Below, piece by piece: positions 33,067-45,502 of a stretch of DNA of 64,000 nucleotides. Origin of the DNA: Helianthus annuus (Eukaryota > Streptophyta > Magnoliopsida > Asterales > Asteraceae). The position numbers were made by a program, and so were the translations under genes. Below the pieces are notes generated by a model. The model was not told the DNA's origin, ran no database searches, and saw only the letters and a program-made list of their open reading frames with translations. Position 1 is the first letter of the stretch. Each line of letters begins with the position of its first letter. The DNA lies in the NCBI RefSeq assembly GCF_002127325.2, contig NC_035448.2, positions 12,167,408 through 12,231,407 of the forward strand, given 5' to 3'.

Positions 33067-33267
33067 GAGATTTTAGGGATTTTGATTATATTGTTTAATA
33101 AATGCAATTTACAAAAGACACAAATACCCTTCTGTCATTTATTTTAAAGGAGAGTTACAACATTATAATTACAATCTTGCCATTATTTAAAAATCTCTAG
33201 ATGATTTAATCCGATGGCCCAGATTAGTTCACACGGTTCACTCTCAACCTAGTGTTCACTCTAGAAC

Positions 33268-33275
<8 letters not shown>

Positions 33276-33342
<67 letters not shown>
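33276..33342. repeat. (TA)n microsatellite shared by E2 and E3
   Basis: About 33 TA units; E2 ends at its left side and E3 starts at its right side with no other sequence between. Confidence 0.95.
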
Positions 33343-33345
<3 letters not shown>

Positions 33346-33734
33346 GAAAGTTCTATGCAGAACACTAAATATTGCGAGAACACTCAGAACAAAATGAATC
33401 ACTCATTTTTTCAATCCTAAAAACCTAAAAAGTAAATGAAAATGTTATAAATGTAAGATTTATTGTTTCTCACACTAGAATTTAAAACAAAATATGAAAA
33501 ATCATCCGTTTTTAAATAATCTACACACATGTAGGTTATGTGTAGGCTAAATTACCAACATGTATGTAGACTATGCGTAGGGAAAAATATATGATTTTTT
33601 ATGTATATATAATACACATATGAATGTAAGAAACATAAAATTTAATAAATATGAACCTTATATCCCAAAATTTAGTGATTTAGAGTTGTTCTTTTTGTTC
33701 TCGCAATAATTAGTGTTCTGTAATGATCCTTATC
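33343..33734. mobile_element. TA-flanked inverted-end element E3
   Basis: Left end GGGGAAAGTTCTATGCAGAAC, then ATTGCGAGAAC. The right end, on the other strand, reads GATAAGGATCATTACAGAAC, then ATTGCGAGAAC. About 48 bp of each end match. The body is non-coding and AT-rich, and different from E1, E2, E4 and E6. Confidence 0.75.
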
Positions 33735-33760
33735 ATATATACATACATATATATATATAT

Positions 33761-34931
33761 GTAGAGGATCCTGTAAAAAGTAGGACTTTTGTGAGAAGTG
33801 TGAGAAATAATTTGGGAATGACAAGTGTCATTTATCCTAATTAATTCAAAAGGGTATATTAGTAATTTGACATTTTAATCATTTAATTGATTTCCAAGAA
33901 TAACTGCCAAAAAAAAACTGGCGATGAGTTTTTTTAGGGTTTGAATCGAATTTTGAATAAGGAGAAATTTTAGGAAACATTATACATCTGATTGTTTTAT
34001 ATTCTTCATCATCTTTTAATCATACATTGTTCATGGCGTGGTGTTTTAAACATCTGGATACATTGTTCATGGCGTGGTGTTTTAAAAATCTGGAGACATT
34101 GACTATGATTCAAGTCATGGTGTTTTATCTGGAGACATTGTTCATGGCGTGGTGTTTTAAACATCTGGAGACATTGTTCATGGCGTGGTGTTTTAAATAT
34201 CTGGAGACATTGACTATGATTCAAGTCATGGTGTTTTATCTGACTTGAATTCCGGATAAAACACCATGACTTGAATCATAGTCAATGTCTCTAGATGTTT
34301 AAAACACCACGCCATGAACAATGTCTCTAGATAAAACACCATGACTTGAATCATAGTCATGGTGTTTTAAAATCTGGGAATGTTTTGTATTGATTGTCCA
34401 GATAAAACACCATGACTTGAATCATAGTCATGGTGTTTTAAAATCTGGGAATGTTTTTGTATTGAATCATAGTCATGTTTTGTATTGAACAATGTCTCCA
34501 GATAAAACACTATGATTCAAGTCATGGTGTTTTCTGGATTCCAGATAAAACACCATGACTTGAATCATAGTCAATTTATCCATATGTTTTAAAATACCAC
34601 GCCATGAATCTGATTACAGTTCTTCTAAACGTAAAACACCACGCGTTGAATCTTATATAAAACACAGAGGCTTCCGATTTAGATATTGATTATTAATTCC
34701 GATTTTTAAGGAAAAATGAGTGAATGTAGGTGTTTTTGGTTGTGTAGGATACGGTTACCATATTTGAAACATTGGAAAAGACACTATTGCCCTTCAATTT
34801 TACATAAGGTCCCTCTAATTAAAACACAATTTACATTTTTATACCCTATTGATCTCAACCATTAGATCAAATATCCAATGGTTTAAAACACTTTTTACCC
34901 TTCTTACATTTTAGACACTTTTTACCATATC

Positions 34932-34938
<7 letters not shown>
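33761..34938. mobile_element. TA-flanked inverted-end element E4
   Basis: It lies between TA tracts 33735-33760 and 34939-34971. The left end (GTAGAGGATCCTGTAAAAAG) matches the right end on the other strand (GGGTAGGGATATGGTAAAAAG), including the shared GTAAAAAGT core. The interior contains a dense array of inverted repeats (next entry). Apparent reading frames inside are produced by that array. Confidence 0.7.
34022..34620. repeat. Mixed direct and inverted repeat array
   Basis: Units built from TTCATGGCGTGGTGTTTTAA and ATTCAAGTCATGGTGTTTTA alternate, first in one orientation (34022-34240), then in the other (34255-34620). The central fold has arms 34171-34240 and 34255-34330, ~70 bp each, around GACTTGAATTCC. 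Transcripts would form a long imperfect hairpin. Confidence 0.8.

Positions 34939-34971
<33 letters not shown>
34939..34971. repeat. (TA)n microsatellite
   Basis: About 16 TA units at the right border of E4. Confidence 0.95.
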
Positions 34972-34973
<2 letters not shown>

Positions 34974-35664
34974 TTTTACATTTTATATGTTTAGTCATAA
35001 TAATGTTAGTTTTGACACACCATATTATTTACTTGTCACATTCATACTCACCATTAAACATGTTATTGATAACCCGCTTACAACCCAACAATCTGCTTAT
35101 AACTCGCCAACATGTATAACTCATTTAAAAACGGGTTAAATGGATAGCGTTCGCGTTGACCCCAATTTATGTGTGTGGGTTAGGGTTGAAATCTTTGACA
35201 CGAATAACAATATGGGTTGGGTCCGGGTTACACGTTTCAGCCCACAATCCGTGGGCCCGCTAATAAGTCAATCTGACACGATTGACACCCTTAGATAATA
35301 GTTTACCGTTCAAAAAAAAAGAAGATTTGCATAGATAATGATTTGTATGCTCGAAACCAGGAGAATGTGGGATGAACGATGTAATGGATCAAAGATGTAT
35401 GATGGATTGTTGCCTGTTGGGCCATAAAACTCTCGAGTTGTTGCATCAAATTGTGTGTTTTTCTAGTATCTTTAAAGATCTCTACTTCTATGTAACTATA
35501 TTGCTTATAACAACCTCCCTTTTTCTTCTATATAACTATGAAGAAAACGTTGCACAAAGAGAAACGAAACTAGCCGGGTCTAGGGAGAAGGATTTGTGTT
35601 GTATGAAATTGATGTTTTTGATTCTCAAATTTCAACAACTGCATAGTTTACATATAGAATTAAA
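34972..35664. other. Unassigned sequence
   Basis: Continues, in texture, 31061-31116 before the TA chain: several CGGGTT and GTTGACCC motifs. It ends near 35293 with ATTGACACCCTTAG, a terminus often seen on plant hAT-type repeats, so this may be the right part of an older element. No gene is seen. Confidence 0.35.
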
Positions 35665-35671
35665 TAAAGAT

Positions 35672-35912
35672 TAAGTGGTGGAATGCCTGTATTTCTCTTG
35701 AGAGATGCAGGTTCAACTTCCACTTGGTGCAGAGTGAGTCATTGAGCCAAACGGGCTTTACTGGTAATTTCACCGTCGTGCCTATGGGCGGGTGGATTTT
35801 CAGGTTTTCCCCGGAATTAGTGATGGACTCGGGTTACTCTCGAAGTACTCCGTTTGGTCCAGTAGGTTCCCCGAAAGTGCTCGGAATTGATTTTGTTAGC
35901 CGTTCAATATAT
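35672..35912 (+). mobile_element. SINE-like sequence
   Basis: A tRNA-like head with a weak A box (TAAGTGGTGGAATGCC at 35672-35687) and a B box (GGTTCAACTTC at 35710-35720) at plausible spacing, followed by a ~190-bp GC-richer body ending GATTTTGTT. The RNA polymerase III boxes and body texture resemble plant SINEs. Target duplications were not found, so the call is tentative. Confidence 0.5.
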
Positions 35913-35922
35913 ATATAATATA

Positions 35923-36397
35923 CTAGTTTATAGACCCATGTATTACATGGGTTTTAGGATAGAAAACGAAAGACTTTAAGATAATTATAGACTTGATCGA
36001 GTTCTTTGGAGAAATAAATGTGTTTTCCATTTATATAAACTTGAATGAGTTTTTTAAAATAAATATGTTATTGTTGAGGTTGTTTGTGTTTGAAGGACAC
36101 AATGATGATAAGTTTTAAATTATTTTTTATGTTCATATTATTTCTTGCATCACACATCATAAATATAAATTTTAATGTGAATACATATAACCCGAATATG
36201 AATTATACATATAAAATTAAAGAAAAATAATATTACTCGTTTTAAATGATGCACGAAGTAAGAATTTTGTTTTTGAATACAAAATAATTAGTATATTTTA
36301 TCTCAAATTAATATTTTCATATTTTAAAAAGTGTTATCAAAGTTGAAGATGGAATGGAATTAGTTTATAATCTAAGATTATATATATTAAACACACA

Positions 36398-36468
<71 letters not shown>

Positions 36469-36870
36469 TCTACATATGTTTAACATTTGTGAAAATAATA
36501 ATAACAAATTATAAACATGATGAGGTTTTAAATCTTTGGTTACGTCAAATAGTGGTGGGTGTATAAATGTTTAGTTATCCCATATTCTTTGATAAGTATG
36601 TTTTCAGTTATTAAAGTAGAGATATTATATTAAAGTATAGGTTGTAGGTAACTAATATTGATTATTAAGAATTAAGAATATTGAAGAGATATAATAGATC
36701 ATTTCTAATATATATTCAATTCAATTATTTAATGGTCTTTGTATTAATTTACTTATTATTTATTATATGGTTGAGGTAGCATGATAAATTGCCACATGAC
36801 ATTATGGTGAAATTCTTTAATATAAGAGAATGTCATGTGGCATTAAAGTTACTATTTTATTAGTGTTAGA
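35923..36870 (-). mobile_element. Non-autonomous Helitron (948 bp)
   Basis: On the minus strand it starts at 36870 with TCTAACACTAATAAAATAG after host A and ends with a perfect hairpin CCCATGTA/TACATGGG (35935-35951), then TCTATAAA and CTAG (35923-35926) and host T. It sits inside a TA tract: ATATATAATA on the left and TATAGGG on the right. It contains a (CA)n(TA)n microsatellite (36391-36464) and a 24-bp inverted repeat around TTGCCACATGACATT near 36790-36842. No coding sequence. Confidence 0.75.
36391..36464. repeat. (CA)n(TA)n compound microsatellite
   Basis: About 19 CA units followed by 18 TA units inside the Helitron. Confidence 0.95.
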
Positions 36871-37114
36871 TATAGGGTTGGGTTTTTTTCAAAACCTCAT
36901 TTTTGTTCAGAACACCACATGTTTTTATTCTAACTTTAATATAAAAAAGTAAACTACAAAGGATATAATAGTAATATACCAAATAGTTTCTCTCTCCTAT
37001 TAACTAATTAATTAATTGTCTCCTTTTTTTTAGATTCAATTTAATTTATTCTCTCTTGCATTTTCTTTCATTTTTTTTTGTTGACCTCATTCAGTATCGT
37101 CTATCTTTACACAC

Positions 37115-37162
<48 letters not shown>

Positions 37163-37667
37163 TCAAACTGACTATTTAAAATCCATTATTTATTACTTAT
37201 ATGCTAATAAAACACTAATAATACATTTTTCAAACTGATACTCTATTATATATGTTAATGTTTAACCTACGTGTAAAGATAATATTTACATATGTACACT
37301 GGTCATCAATTTCTTCAATTTGGCGTCTATTTACATATATGTAAATGTTTAACATACATGTAAGCAGATTTAATATTGTTTATTTACTAGTGGGGAACCC
37401 GCGCGTTGCAGCGGACTCAACAATATAGGGAGGATCATAATTCAACCCTTAAAATGATTAAAAAAATCATATATAAGTTGTGACGCTTTCAGGTGGTTTA
37501 TATTTCTGAATTGGAGACACTTCTCAAGTAGCCTACCTACGATAAACCTTTCACAGATCCAACAAGTCATGTGTTATGCATTAATGCCTCATGCCATTGC
37601 CACATAGGGTGTTTTTTATATATCCACCTGAAGCTCGCTCATGGCCACTTTTGACAACTATCAGACC

Positions 37668-37833
37668 CAGGGGCGGATGTATTATGGAACAAGGGGTAGC
37701 CTCCGCTACCGCTTGGTCGGAAAATTTTTGACGTTTTTAGTGTAAATTTTGGAAAAATTTGACGTTTTTTCGATTTCGTTACCGCTTATTTATAAAACGT
37801 TACCGCTTAGTCGGAATCCTAGATCCGCCACTG
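37668..37833. mobile_element. hAT-type MITE (166 bp)
   Basis: Ends CAGGGGCGGATGTATTA and, on the other strand, CAGTGGCGGATCTAGGATT. Flanked by the perfect 8-bp duplication ATCAGACC (37660-37667 and 37834-37841). Size, ends and duplication length fit a hAT MITE nested in the Helitron. Confidence 0.88.
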
Positions 37834-39689
37834 ATCAGACCGTTCAATAGATAACTTAAACCACATGTCAAATACCCATTTATACAATAAAAGAAAATGC
37901 ACTCTAGGCTGCTATAAAAAGAAACGGATAATTAATGGCAAATTTATATAGATATTCTTCAAGAATACTACCTGAAACTCTATCAAGCATAATTTGTTTA
38001 TGATGCAATATTTGTTACTACTAACAATATAAGATCTGTAATGGAAAGTTAATTATGCTCCAAATACATATTGTTTGTCATCAATAAACTACACAATTAA
38101 TGATTTATCATAACTGAGTTTATATTTAATTAATTCAATAGTAAGACAACATGGTATTATAATTAGTAAACATCATTTACGTATCTGTTGCTGCATGGAA
38201 GTTGTTTGGACGAAACCAGTCCCACGACTTTGACCTAATCAGACAGCTAGTGCAAACCTACGACCACCAGCCGGCCTCATTCCAAGAACCAGATGCTGCT
38301 GCTGCTGCTGGTAACCAAATCCAACCTAAAACCAAAAATAACATAAACAAAAACTTCAACATGCTGCTAACAATTGAGCTCGAATGTGTACCAACCATGG
38401 CAGTAACATTGTGGAAGGCCAAATACCGCTCTTTCGCATTCCATGATGAGGTAACCAGGCACCATTTCGTTCTGTCATAAATATAAATCATCATCATTAT
38501 AACCAAAAATAAATTAAAAAAAAACAAGTTAGAAAGAAAAACATATACACAATCATGTTGTTAAAAGGATAAATCTATGATTGTGACTTGTGAGGGTGTG
38601 GTTTTGTTCATCATGTTCACTATCTAAAATTTGAAGATCTTCTTCTAGCGATATAAGAGACAAGGTGGAGAACGAACTGGATGATAAGGAAATTAACTTT
38701 TTACTCTAACCGAATTGAGTGGACGGACTCATCATAAGCAATGACATAGAGTATTATAGCAAAAATCTATAACTAACCGGGATGACATACCCAGCAAATA
38801 ACAGTTCCAGACCAGCAATTATAGGCCAAACTTAGGGTCAACACCCAGCCACAGGAAACTCGGAGAGCTACAAACTGACTAAGAATTCCGAATAGGTATA
38901 ACCCATACCGAGAACCCGTATGAATACAGATTGTGACTCCTGTAACATGCAGATTCCGGACCAAATACCGTACCCCGAGACTACGAACCAGCTGATGAGT
39001 TTAGCCTTCATCTTGATCCGCAGCAGCAAATGTGTATGGGCTTTTAAAACCCAATCTGCAGCCTTCATCTGAGTCTCAAAATCAGGCCCCAAACGCAGCA
39101 GCATATTCTTCACATGCAGTCTTTTAACCTTAATAAATCCTAAATCACTTTATTAAAAAGAATGATCAGCTGTTGAAAGTAAATATAAACAGTTTATTTT
39201 GTAGCAAAACCTCCTATCCTTATAACCTTAATAACATACTTTTAAGAAAGAATTTGTGAATATGAGATTGATGAAATCAATGGAAAATAACTGTTTAAAA
39301 CATATTGTTAATACTTTAATTCACATATTTAAAACAATAAATAATATACATTTTTAAAATATAAATGGGTTAAAGGTAATTCATGAATCCGTCAAACACA
39401 ACCCGTTTAGCTAAACGGGTTCAATTGAAACTGACCCGAAGCCGGTTATACCAAACCCAAACCCACGAATTTCGTATTGGGTTTGATCTAATAGCACAGA
39501 ACTCAGACGATGATCTCCATAGCTGAAACATTAGTATTAATATATTAAACTTGAATAATGAAGATGTTAAGGTAACATGTTATTGTAAAGAAAGAAATAT
39601 GGCACCTCGAGTGTTGCACTTGGACCAGGAAAAGTCAACGTGAGAGACCCTCTGTCTCCAAGCAAACCGGAAGCTACAAAGAAATTCTA

Positions 39690-39887
<198 letters not shown>

Positions 39888-40099
39888 TTATCTGTATATT
39901 ACAAAGTTATAACTACCGAGTTCACACCAAACAACCAGACTAACAAATCTATATAATATAATTTACACAAAGTTAAAAACCTGTTATATTATATAATTTA
40001 TACAAAATCCTTAAATCCAGTAACACCATACCTGTACAATTAGAACCATATCCCAAATCCCCCGTCTTTTATAATGAGACTCAATAAAAAACCCATACC

Positions 40100-40480
40100 T
40101 GGTATTTCTTGTCATAACAAGCCTAGGGTTTCTCTGGCCGTAGTGGTTGGTAACACTCGCCGGTCTCTCTACCGAAGCCCCAATCCGCCGTTGCTTGAGC
40201 CCCAATCCGCCGTTGCTTGTTCACCGCCGTAGAACACCATTGACCGCTGCAGAACCCTAAACCTTACTTTAATAGCAGCCGCCACCACCATTGAGTTATT
40301 CTCGTCTCTCAATTTGTTCACATGAACCCTAGAGCCTCGCAATTCCTCACTGGTTCCATCTGATCTTTATGTGCCGATTGAGAATTGAAGGGGAGATTGA
40401 AGGGCAGTCGCTTCATCCAGATCCATTGTAACCACCACCGGCGCCATAAAGAAAGAAATGAAGAGGCAGCATTTAATCCC
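40100..40480 (-). pseudogene. Captured leader/first-exon-like segment of an unknown gene
   Basis: On the minus strand an ATG (about 40448) opens MAPVVVTMDLDEATALQSPL and then meets TAA. Upstream in the Helitron the sequence has CT-rich leader texture; downstream a GCCCCAATCCGCCGTTGCTTG unit is present twice (about 40177-40219). I do not recognise the gene. It may be a 5' untranslated region and first exon taken from a host gene. Confidence 0.4.
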
Positions 40481-41469
40481 ACTACAAAATCCCACTTTTA
40501 ACCCTACAGGCGTCTTAAAAATAAAGCCAAATCCCTGTTATATTGGTTTGCACTCCCTTGTAAATGTTGTTTAATAACTTGTACTTGTAGTAAAATTACA
40601 ATTTGGTACATCACTTCTCCTTTTTAATATATTATAGATATGCCTTTAAGTTCTCAATATATAAACTATTTACATATGTAATTCTTCACAGTCATAATCA
40701 ATTACTTCAATGTAAATATTAAGTTTCTTAGTCCTAGAACCTTTTATACATATATACACAAGATAATTATTAACATACGTGTAAGTTAACTAACTACGTA
40801 TGTGTAACTTTGTTTTACATATATGTAAGTAAAAATTATTTACATACGTAATATGAGAATGTTCATAATAGAAAAGAACAAAGAAAAATAAAATCTTTTT
40901 GAGGGTAATGAAACTAAATTAAAACCTTGAATCTTCTTGAGTTGACAAAAAAAAATCTATTTACCGTAATTTACCAAAAACTTAGTCATATATCGATTCA
41001 AAATAATCAACCAAAATATCATTTATTTAAGTAAAAATGCAATAACCACCACAAAGAAGAAAATATATTTTCACATATTCTATCGATTAGAGTTATTGAG
41101 ATATCTCAAAGTTACCTCAACATAGCAGATCAAAGAGAGCTTTCATATGCAATTCCATATTCTATCATTTAGAGTTAATTTTACATGCGTAACATTAGAT
41201 CTTTCAATTCCGTAAATAACAAAAGTAGACCAGAAAGAAATATAATAGAGATAAAAAAAGAAAATAATAACTAATAACCATATTAATAGGAAACATTTGG
41301 TGTTTTGATTTTTTTTCTCTGATACCCTTTTCTATTTAATATATTATCCTTAAAACATCTAGATTATTACTAAAATGCCACCTTCTATATTAGCCCTTGA
41401 TCAAATGATCTAATGATTTAGATAAGTTCTGCAAGTTCTGAAAAAATATAGGGTTCTGAAATGATCTTC

Positions 41470-41472
<3 letters not shown>

Positions 41473-41517
<45 letters not shown>
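41473..41517. repeat. (TA)n microsatellite shared by E5 and E6
   Basis: About 22 TA units; E5 ends at its left and E6 starts at its right. Confidence 0.95.
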
Positions 41518-41523
<6 letters not shown>

Positions 41524-41940
41524 CGGTAAGGTTCATGCGAGAACCACCTTTATTACGAGAATCGCGAGAACCAATGTGAACACAACCTAAAATAGTTAAA
41601 AAAAAACCTAAAAAAATCTAAAAAAACCTAAACCCCCCCCCCCCCAGCTAAAATGTTAAAAACTAAACCCCTAAAAAACCTAAAAAAATATTAAAAAAAA
41701 AACTAAAAAAAATCTAATTTTTTTTTAAATATTTTTTATGTTAAAATCGCTACTTTTAGTAGCCAAAATTTTTTTTTTTAAATTAAAAAAAAATTTGGCT
41801 ACTAAAAGTGGCGATTTTAACATAAAAATATTAAAAAAAATTGTGTGTTTTTTAGCTATTTTTAGCCATTTTTGGTTGTGTTCATATTGGTTCTCGCGGT
41901 TCTCGCAATAAAGGGTGGTTACTAACGAATCTTTGTCCTA
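41518..41940. mobile_element. TA-flanked inverted-end element E6
   Basis: Ends are inverted over ~65 bp: left GGTTCATGCGAGAACCACC, then CGCGAGAACCAATGTGAACA; the right end reads the same pattern on the other strand. The centre contains a second inverted pair (about 41727-41770 and 41785-41838; GGCTACTAAAAGTGGCGATT type). A TA tract follows at 41941. There is a 13-base C run near 41633. Non-coding. Confidence 0.8.
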
Positions 41941-42144
41941 TATATATATAACTAGTTATGTAACCCTCAAGTTACTAAGTAGTTAATAGTATTAGTAATC
42001 TTTATCAGTAATTAATATTATTTAAATGGCATAAGGGTGAAGGGAGTGGTTAGACACTTGAAATAGGTAAACTCCCAAATCACTCAATCAAACAGTGTCA
42101 CGTCATTTTAACTATTTTGTTTACCTATTGCTCAAAAACGTTGG
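41941..42144. other. Sequence at the truncated end of the Ty3 array
   Basis: No gene. An 11-bp inverted pair AATAGGTAAAC (42062) and GTTTACCTATT (42119-42129) is present. Homology to the Ty3 family starts abruptly at 42145, so a deletion or recombination breakpoint lies there. Confidence 0.6.
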
Positions 42145-45031
42145 CGCCTAGCTCCAAATCATGTGTGGTATAGTTCTTTTCGTGTACCTTCAATTGGCGA
42201 GACGCGTAAGCTGTAACTTTCTGACGTTGCATCAACACGCAACCCAATCCTTGACGCGAGGCGTCACAGTATACCACAAAATCGTCTGTACCTTCCGGTA
42301 GTGCTAAGATTGGCGCATTGCAAAGCTTATCCTTCAATAGTTGGAACGCTTCTTCCCGTTTGATTCCCCAATCAAACTTCTTATCTTTTTGGGTGAGGAG
42401 CGTCAATGGTTTAGCGATTTTTGAAAAATCCTCAATGAACCTTCGATAATAACCGGCCAAGCCTAAGAATTGTCGAATCTCGGTTGGCGTCTTTGGAGTC
42501 TCCCAATTCTTGATCGCTTCGATCTTGGTTGGATCCACATGGATTCCATCTCCATTTACGACATGTCCAAGAAATTGGACTTCACGTAGCCAAAACTCGC
42601 ACTCAGAGAATTTGGCGTACAACTGTTCTTTCTTCAGCAACTCTAAAATAGCTCTTAGATGCTGTTCATGCTCAGCCTTCGTCTTTGAATAAATCAAAAT
42701 GTCGTCAATAAATACAATCACGAACTTATCGAGATACGGCTTGCAAACTCTGTTCATTAGGTCCATGAAAACTGCAGGCGCGTTTGTCAACCCAAACGGC
42801 ATAACTAGGAACTTGTTGTGTCCATAACGAGTTCTGAAGGCTGTCTTCGGGATACTTTCCTCTTGTATCCTTAACTGATGGTATCCAGATCGCAAATCGA
42901 TCTTTGAGTAAAAGCTTGAACCTTGCAGCTGATCGAAGAAATCATCAATTCTTGGCAGAGGATACCTATTCTTGATCGTCAACTTATTCAACTCCCGGTA
43001 GTCAATGCACATACGGAAACTACCGTCCTTCTTCTTGACAAACAGGACCGGAGCTCCCCAAGGTGAGAAGCTTGGTCTGATGAATCCCTTGTCTAACAAC
43101 TCCTGAAGTTGTGTCGACAATTCCTGCATCTCAGACGGGGCAAGTCGATAAGGTGCCTTAGCCACAGGCGCGGCGCCTGGAACTAAGTCGATGTGGAACT
43201 CCACTTGCCTCTGGGGCGGCAATCCAGGCAAGTCCTCTGGGAAGACTTCTGGATATTCCCTCACGACAGGGATGTCTTCGATTTTTGGCTCAGCAGCTTT
43301 CTTATCTACAATGTGTGCCAGGAAGGCAGCACATCCCTTCTGCAAACATTTTCGCGCTTTCAGGCAGCTGATAATCCTCAAAGGCGCATCTCGCTTCTCT
43401 CCATGAACCACAATTGTTTCACCATCTTCGGTCGGGATACGAACAACCTTTTCGTGACTAACAATCTCAGCCTTGTTGCTTGATAACCAATCCATCCCTA
43501 CTACCACGTCAAAGCTTCCCAGCTGGACTGGTAGTAGATCCAAAGCAAACTCATGCTCTCCCAATTCGATTACACAACCTCTGACAACTTCATTGGCTTC
43601 CACCAACTTTCCATTAGCCAATTCGATTGAGTAGGGAATATCTAACTTACTAGCGGCTAACCCAAGCATATTCTTAAACTCTAACGATACGAAGCTATAA
43701 TCGGCGCCAGTATCAAATAAAACGGATGCAAAGCGTTGGTTTACAGGGAACGTACCAGTAACGACATTGGGATCCTGGCGCGCTTCCCTCGCTTCGATAT
43801 TAAAAACTCTTCCACGGGCTTGATTCAATTCTGGGCAGTTCCTCTTATAGTGCCCAATATCACCACAGTTAAAGCATCCAGGTCTTTGCCCGTTTCCACC
43901 TCCATTTCCAGCTTGATTGTTGTTGTTTCGGTTCGCATTACCAGCTTGGTTCACATTGTTGCCTCGATTTCCATTTCCTCCATTGTTTCCTTGTGGGCGA
44001 TTTCCATTTCCACCCCGGTTATTGTTTCTGTTTCCAAATCCTCCTTGGCCACCCCGGCCAACAGTGGCCCAACAAGAATCCTTTGAGTGGCCAGTTTTCC
44101 CAAACGCTTCACATACTTTCAAACCACATCGGCCAGAATGGTGACGCTGGCAGGTGTTGCACTTGGGCTGGGTGCCCATATATCCGTTTCCTTTCTTTCC
44201 ACTACCAGCTGTAACCTGAGCTGGCGCGCTTGACTCTCCTTTCTTAACAACCCCACTAGTGCCTTGCTTGATGTTTGAGAACTTTCTTTTGTTACCTCCG
44301 GATGACTCGACGTGAGTCTCCTTCTTCTTGGGTTCATCATCAGAAAACTTGTTTAGGCGGATAGCCTCCTCAGTGAGAGCCACGCTCAGATCAATTGCCT
44401 CAGTAATTGTCGTAGGCATGGATGAGGTCACCATACTTATGATTTGAGGAGCCAAACCCCAAATGAAACGCTCAATCCGCTTGAACTCTGGAGTGACCAT
44501 ATAAGGTACCACATGAGATAAGTCGTGAAACCTTTGAACATACTCTGCGATCTTCGGACCTTCCATTTTCAAATGCCAAAACTCAGTTTCCAACCTTTGG
44601 ATTTCAGCGCGAGAGCAATACTTTCGACGCATAAGCTCTTTCAGCTCGGTCCATGTCATTGCGTAGGCTGCGGCTTCTCCAAGAGTCTGCACTTGTAAAT
44701 TCCACCATGACAGGGCTCCTTCCAAGAATAGCCCGGAAATGTAGGTAACTTGCTGGTCTGGAGCACACTTGCTCATGCGGAGAACTGAGTCCGTCTTCTC
44801 GGCCCAACGAACAAAAGCGACAGCACCTCCGGTGCCATCGAAGTTGACAGGCTTGCAGTCTAGGAACTGCTTGTAGGTGCACCCATGAGGTCGATTATTG
44901 TTGCCAGTATTGCCAGAATTACTTCCACTAGTCCCTCCTTGAGAGGCGGCGTACTGTGCGATGGCAGCAGCGATGACATGCTGAAGCTCTGCCTCATTGG
45001 TAGGCATCGGCGTTTGACGTCTCGGCGGCAT
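42125..45031 (-). CDS. Gag-protease-RT polyprotein, copy 1 (truncated in RNase H)
   Basis: A 968-residue open frame starting [16 protein letters not shown]. Gag domain ~residues 50-215. First zinc knuckle at 307-320 reads CEAF...H...C, with phenylalanine in place of the second cysteine. The second, [14 protein letters not shown] (386-399), is intact. Protease has DTGA at 440-443. RT ~600-800 has VFIDD with catalytic aspartates D776 and D777. RNase H begins with D923 in YCDAS. Homology stops after residue ~962 and the last residues come from unrelated flanking DNA, so the rest of RNase H, integrase and chromodomain are missing. The frame has no internal stop, unlike copy 2. As in many plant Ty3 elements gag and pol are one frame. 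Confidence 0.9.
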   Translation of the reverse strand: MPPRRQTPMPTNEAELQHVIAAAIAQYAASQGGTSGSNSGNTGNNNRPHGCTYKQFLDCKPVNFDGTGGAVAFVRWAEKTDSVLRMSKCAPDQQVTYISGLFLEGALSWWNLQVQTLGEAAAYAMTWTELKELMRRKYCSRAEIQRLETEFWHLKMEGPKIAEYVQRFHDLSHVVPYMVTPEFKRIERFIWGLAPQIISMVTSSMPTTITEAIDLSVALTEEAIRLNKFSDDEPKKKETHVESSGGNKRKFSNIKQGTSGVVKKGESSAPAQVTAGSGKKGNGYMGTQPKCNTCQRHHSGRCGLKVCEAFGKTGHSKDSCWATVGRGGQGGFGNRNNNRGGNGNRPQGNNGGNGNRGNNVNQAGNANRNNNNQAGNGGGNGQRPGCFNCGDIGHYKRNCPELNQARGRVFNIEAREARQDPNVVTGTFPVNQRFASVLFDTGADYSFVSLEFKNMLGLAASKLDIPYSIELANGKLVEANEVVRGCVIELGEHEFALDLLPVQLGSFDVVVGMDWLSSNKAEIVSHEKVVRIPTEDGETIVVHGEKRDAPLRIISCLKARKCLQKGCAAFLAHIVDKKAAEPKIEDIPVVREYPEVFPEDLPGLPPQRQVEFHIDLVPGAAPVAKAPYRLAPSEMQELSTQLQELLDKGFIRPSFSPWGAPVLFVKKKDGSFRMCIDYRELNKLTIKNRYPLPRIDDFFDQLQGSSFYSKIDLRSGYHQLRIQEESIPKTAFRTRYGHNKFLVMPFGLTNAPAVFMDLMNRVCKPYLDKFVIVFIDDILIYSKTKAEHEQHLRAILELLKKEQLYAKFSECEFWLREVQFLGHVVNGDGIHVDPTKIEAIKNWETPKTPTEIRQFLGLAGYYRRFIEDFSKIAKPLTLLTQKDKKFDWGIKREEAFQLLKDKLCNAPILALPEGTDDFVVYCDASRQGLGCVLMQRQKVTAYASRQLKVHEKNYTTHDLELGANVFEQ

Positions 45032-45101
45032 CTTCTAAAAGATGTGTTCACGTGGGTCAGGCCATAGTAAAGCGTACGTATATAATGATAGTAATAGTAC
45101 A

Positions 45102-45211
45102 TAACATCTCATGTTATAAATAGACCAATCACATAACATCCCATGTTACAATTATATCAATCACACAACATCCCATGTTATAAATATATCCATCACACAA
45201 CATCCCATGTC
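45102..45211. repeat. ~33-bp tandem repeats between the accessory ORF and gag, copy 1
   Basis: Four units containing ACATCCCATGTTA, each with an internal palindrome (CATSYCATG type). The same array is at about 55698-55810 in copy 2. Confidence 0.8.
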
Positions 45212-45502
45212 ATAACACATAAATAATCAATCAAACATCATATATGATGAGAATACTGCGATTGCATTGCCATAAATCGAGACCACATGGTAAAGTGTAC
45301 AAGTACATAGCTGTAACATACAACATCAACAACTAAGGGCTACATCACCCCAGTCCAAAAACTATATCAATTCAGTGTCAATACATCCCATATACATGAT
45401 CAACAAAAGTCAGAATTAGAATGCAGTCTCCAAAAAGTAGCTGTGCAGTCAGAGCAATCGCCGTCTTCTCACCAACGTCCACCCATGCTGCATCAGATAG
45501 CC

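Larger units (their letters stand above)
31143..33275. mobile_element. TA-flanked inverted-end element E2
   Basis: Bounded by TA microsatellites on both sides. Left end GGATTAGGATCAACAGTGAAC and right end, on the other strand, GGGTAGGGTTCTAGAGTGAAC align, and similarity continues through TTGAGAGTGAAC and GTGAACTAAT. The interior is non-coding and holds a (CT)n tract, a Helitron, a (TTA)n tract and a hAT element, so its original size was much smaller. Confidence 0.7.

Noticed and set aside
34009..34248. Repetitive peptides on both strands
   Set aside because: They are translations of the inverted repeat array in E4.
38202..38527. Host gene candidate with an alanine run (GCT repeats)
   Set aside because: It is inside the gene-capturing Helitron, reads open on both strands, and has no recognisable domain; probably a captured fragment or chance.
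38868..39113. Minus-strand frame with a tryptophan-rich segment
   Set aside because: Also inside the Helitron, without splice-consistent borders or a family match that I could defend.
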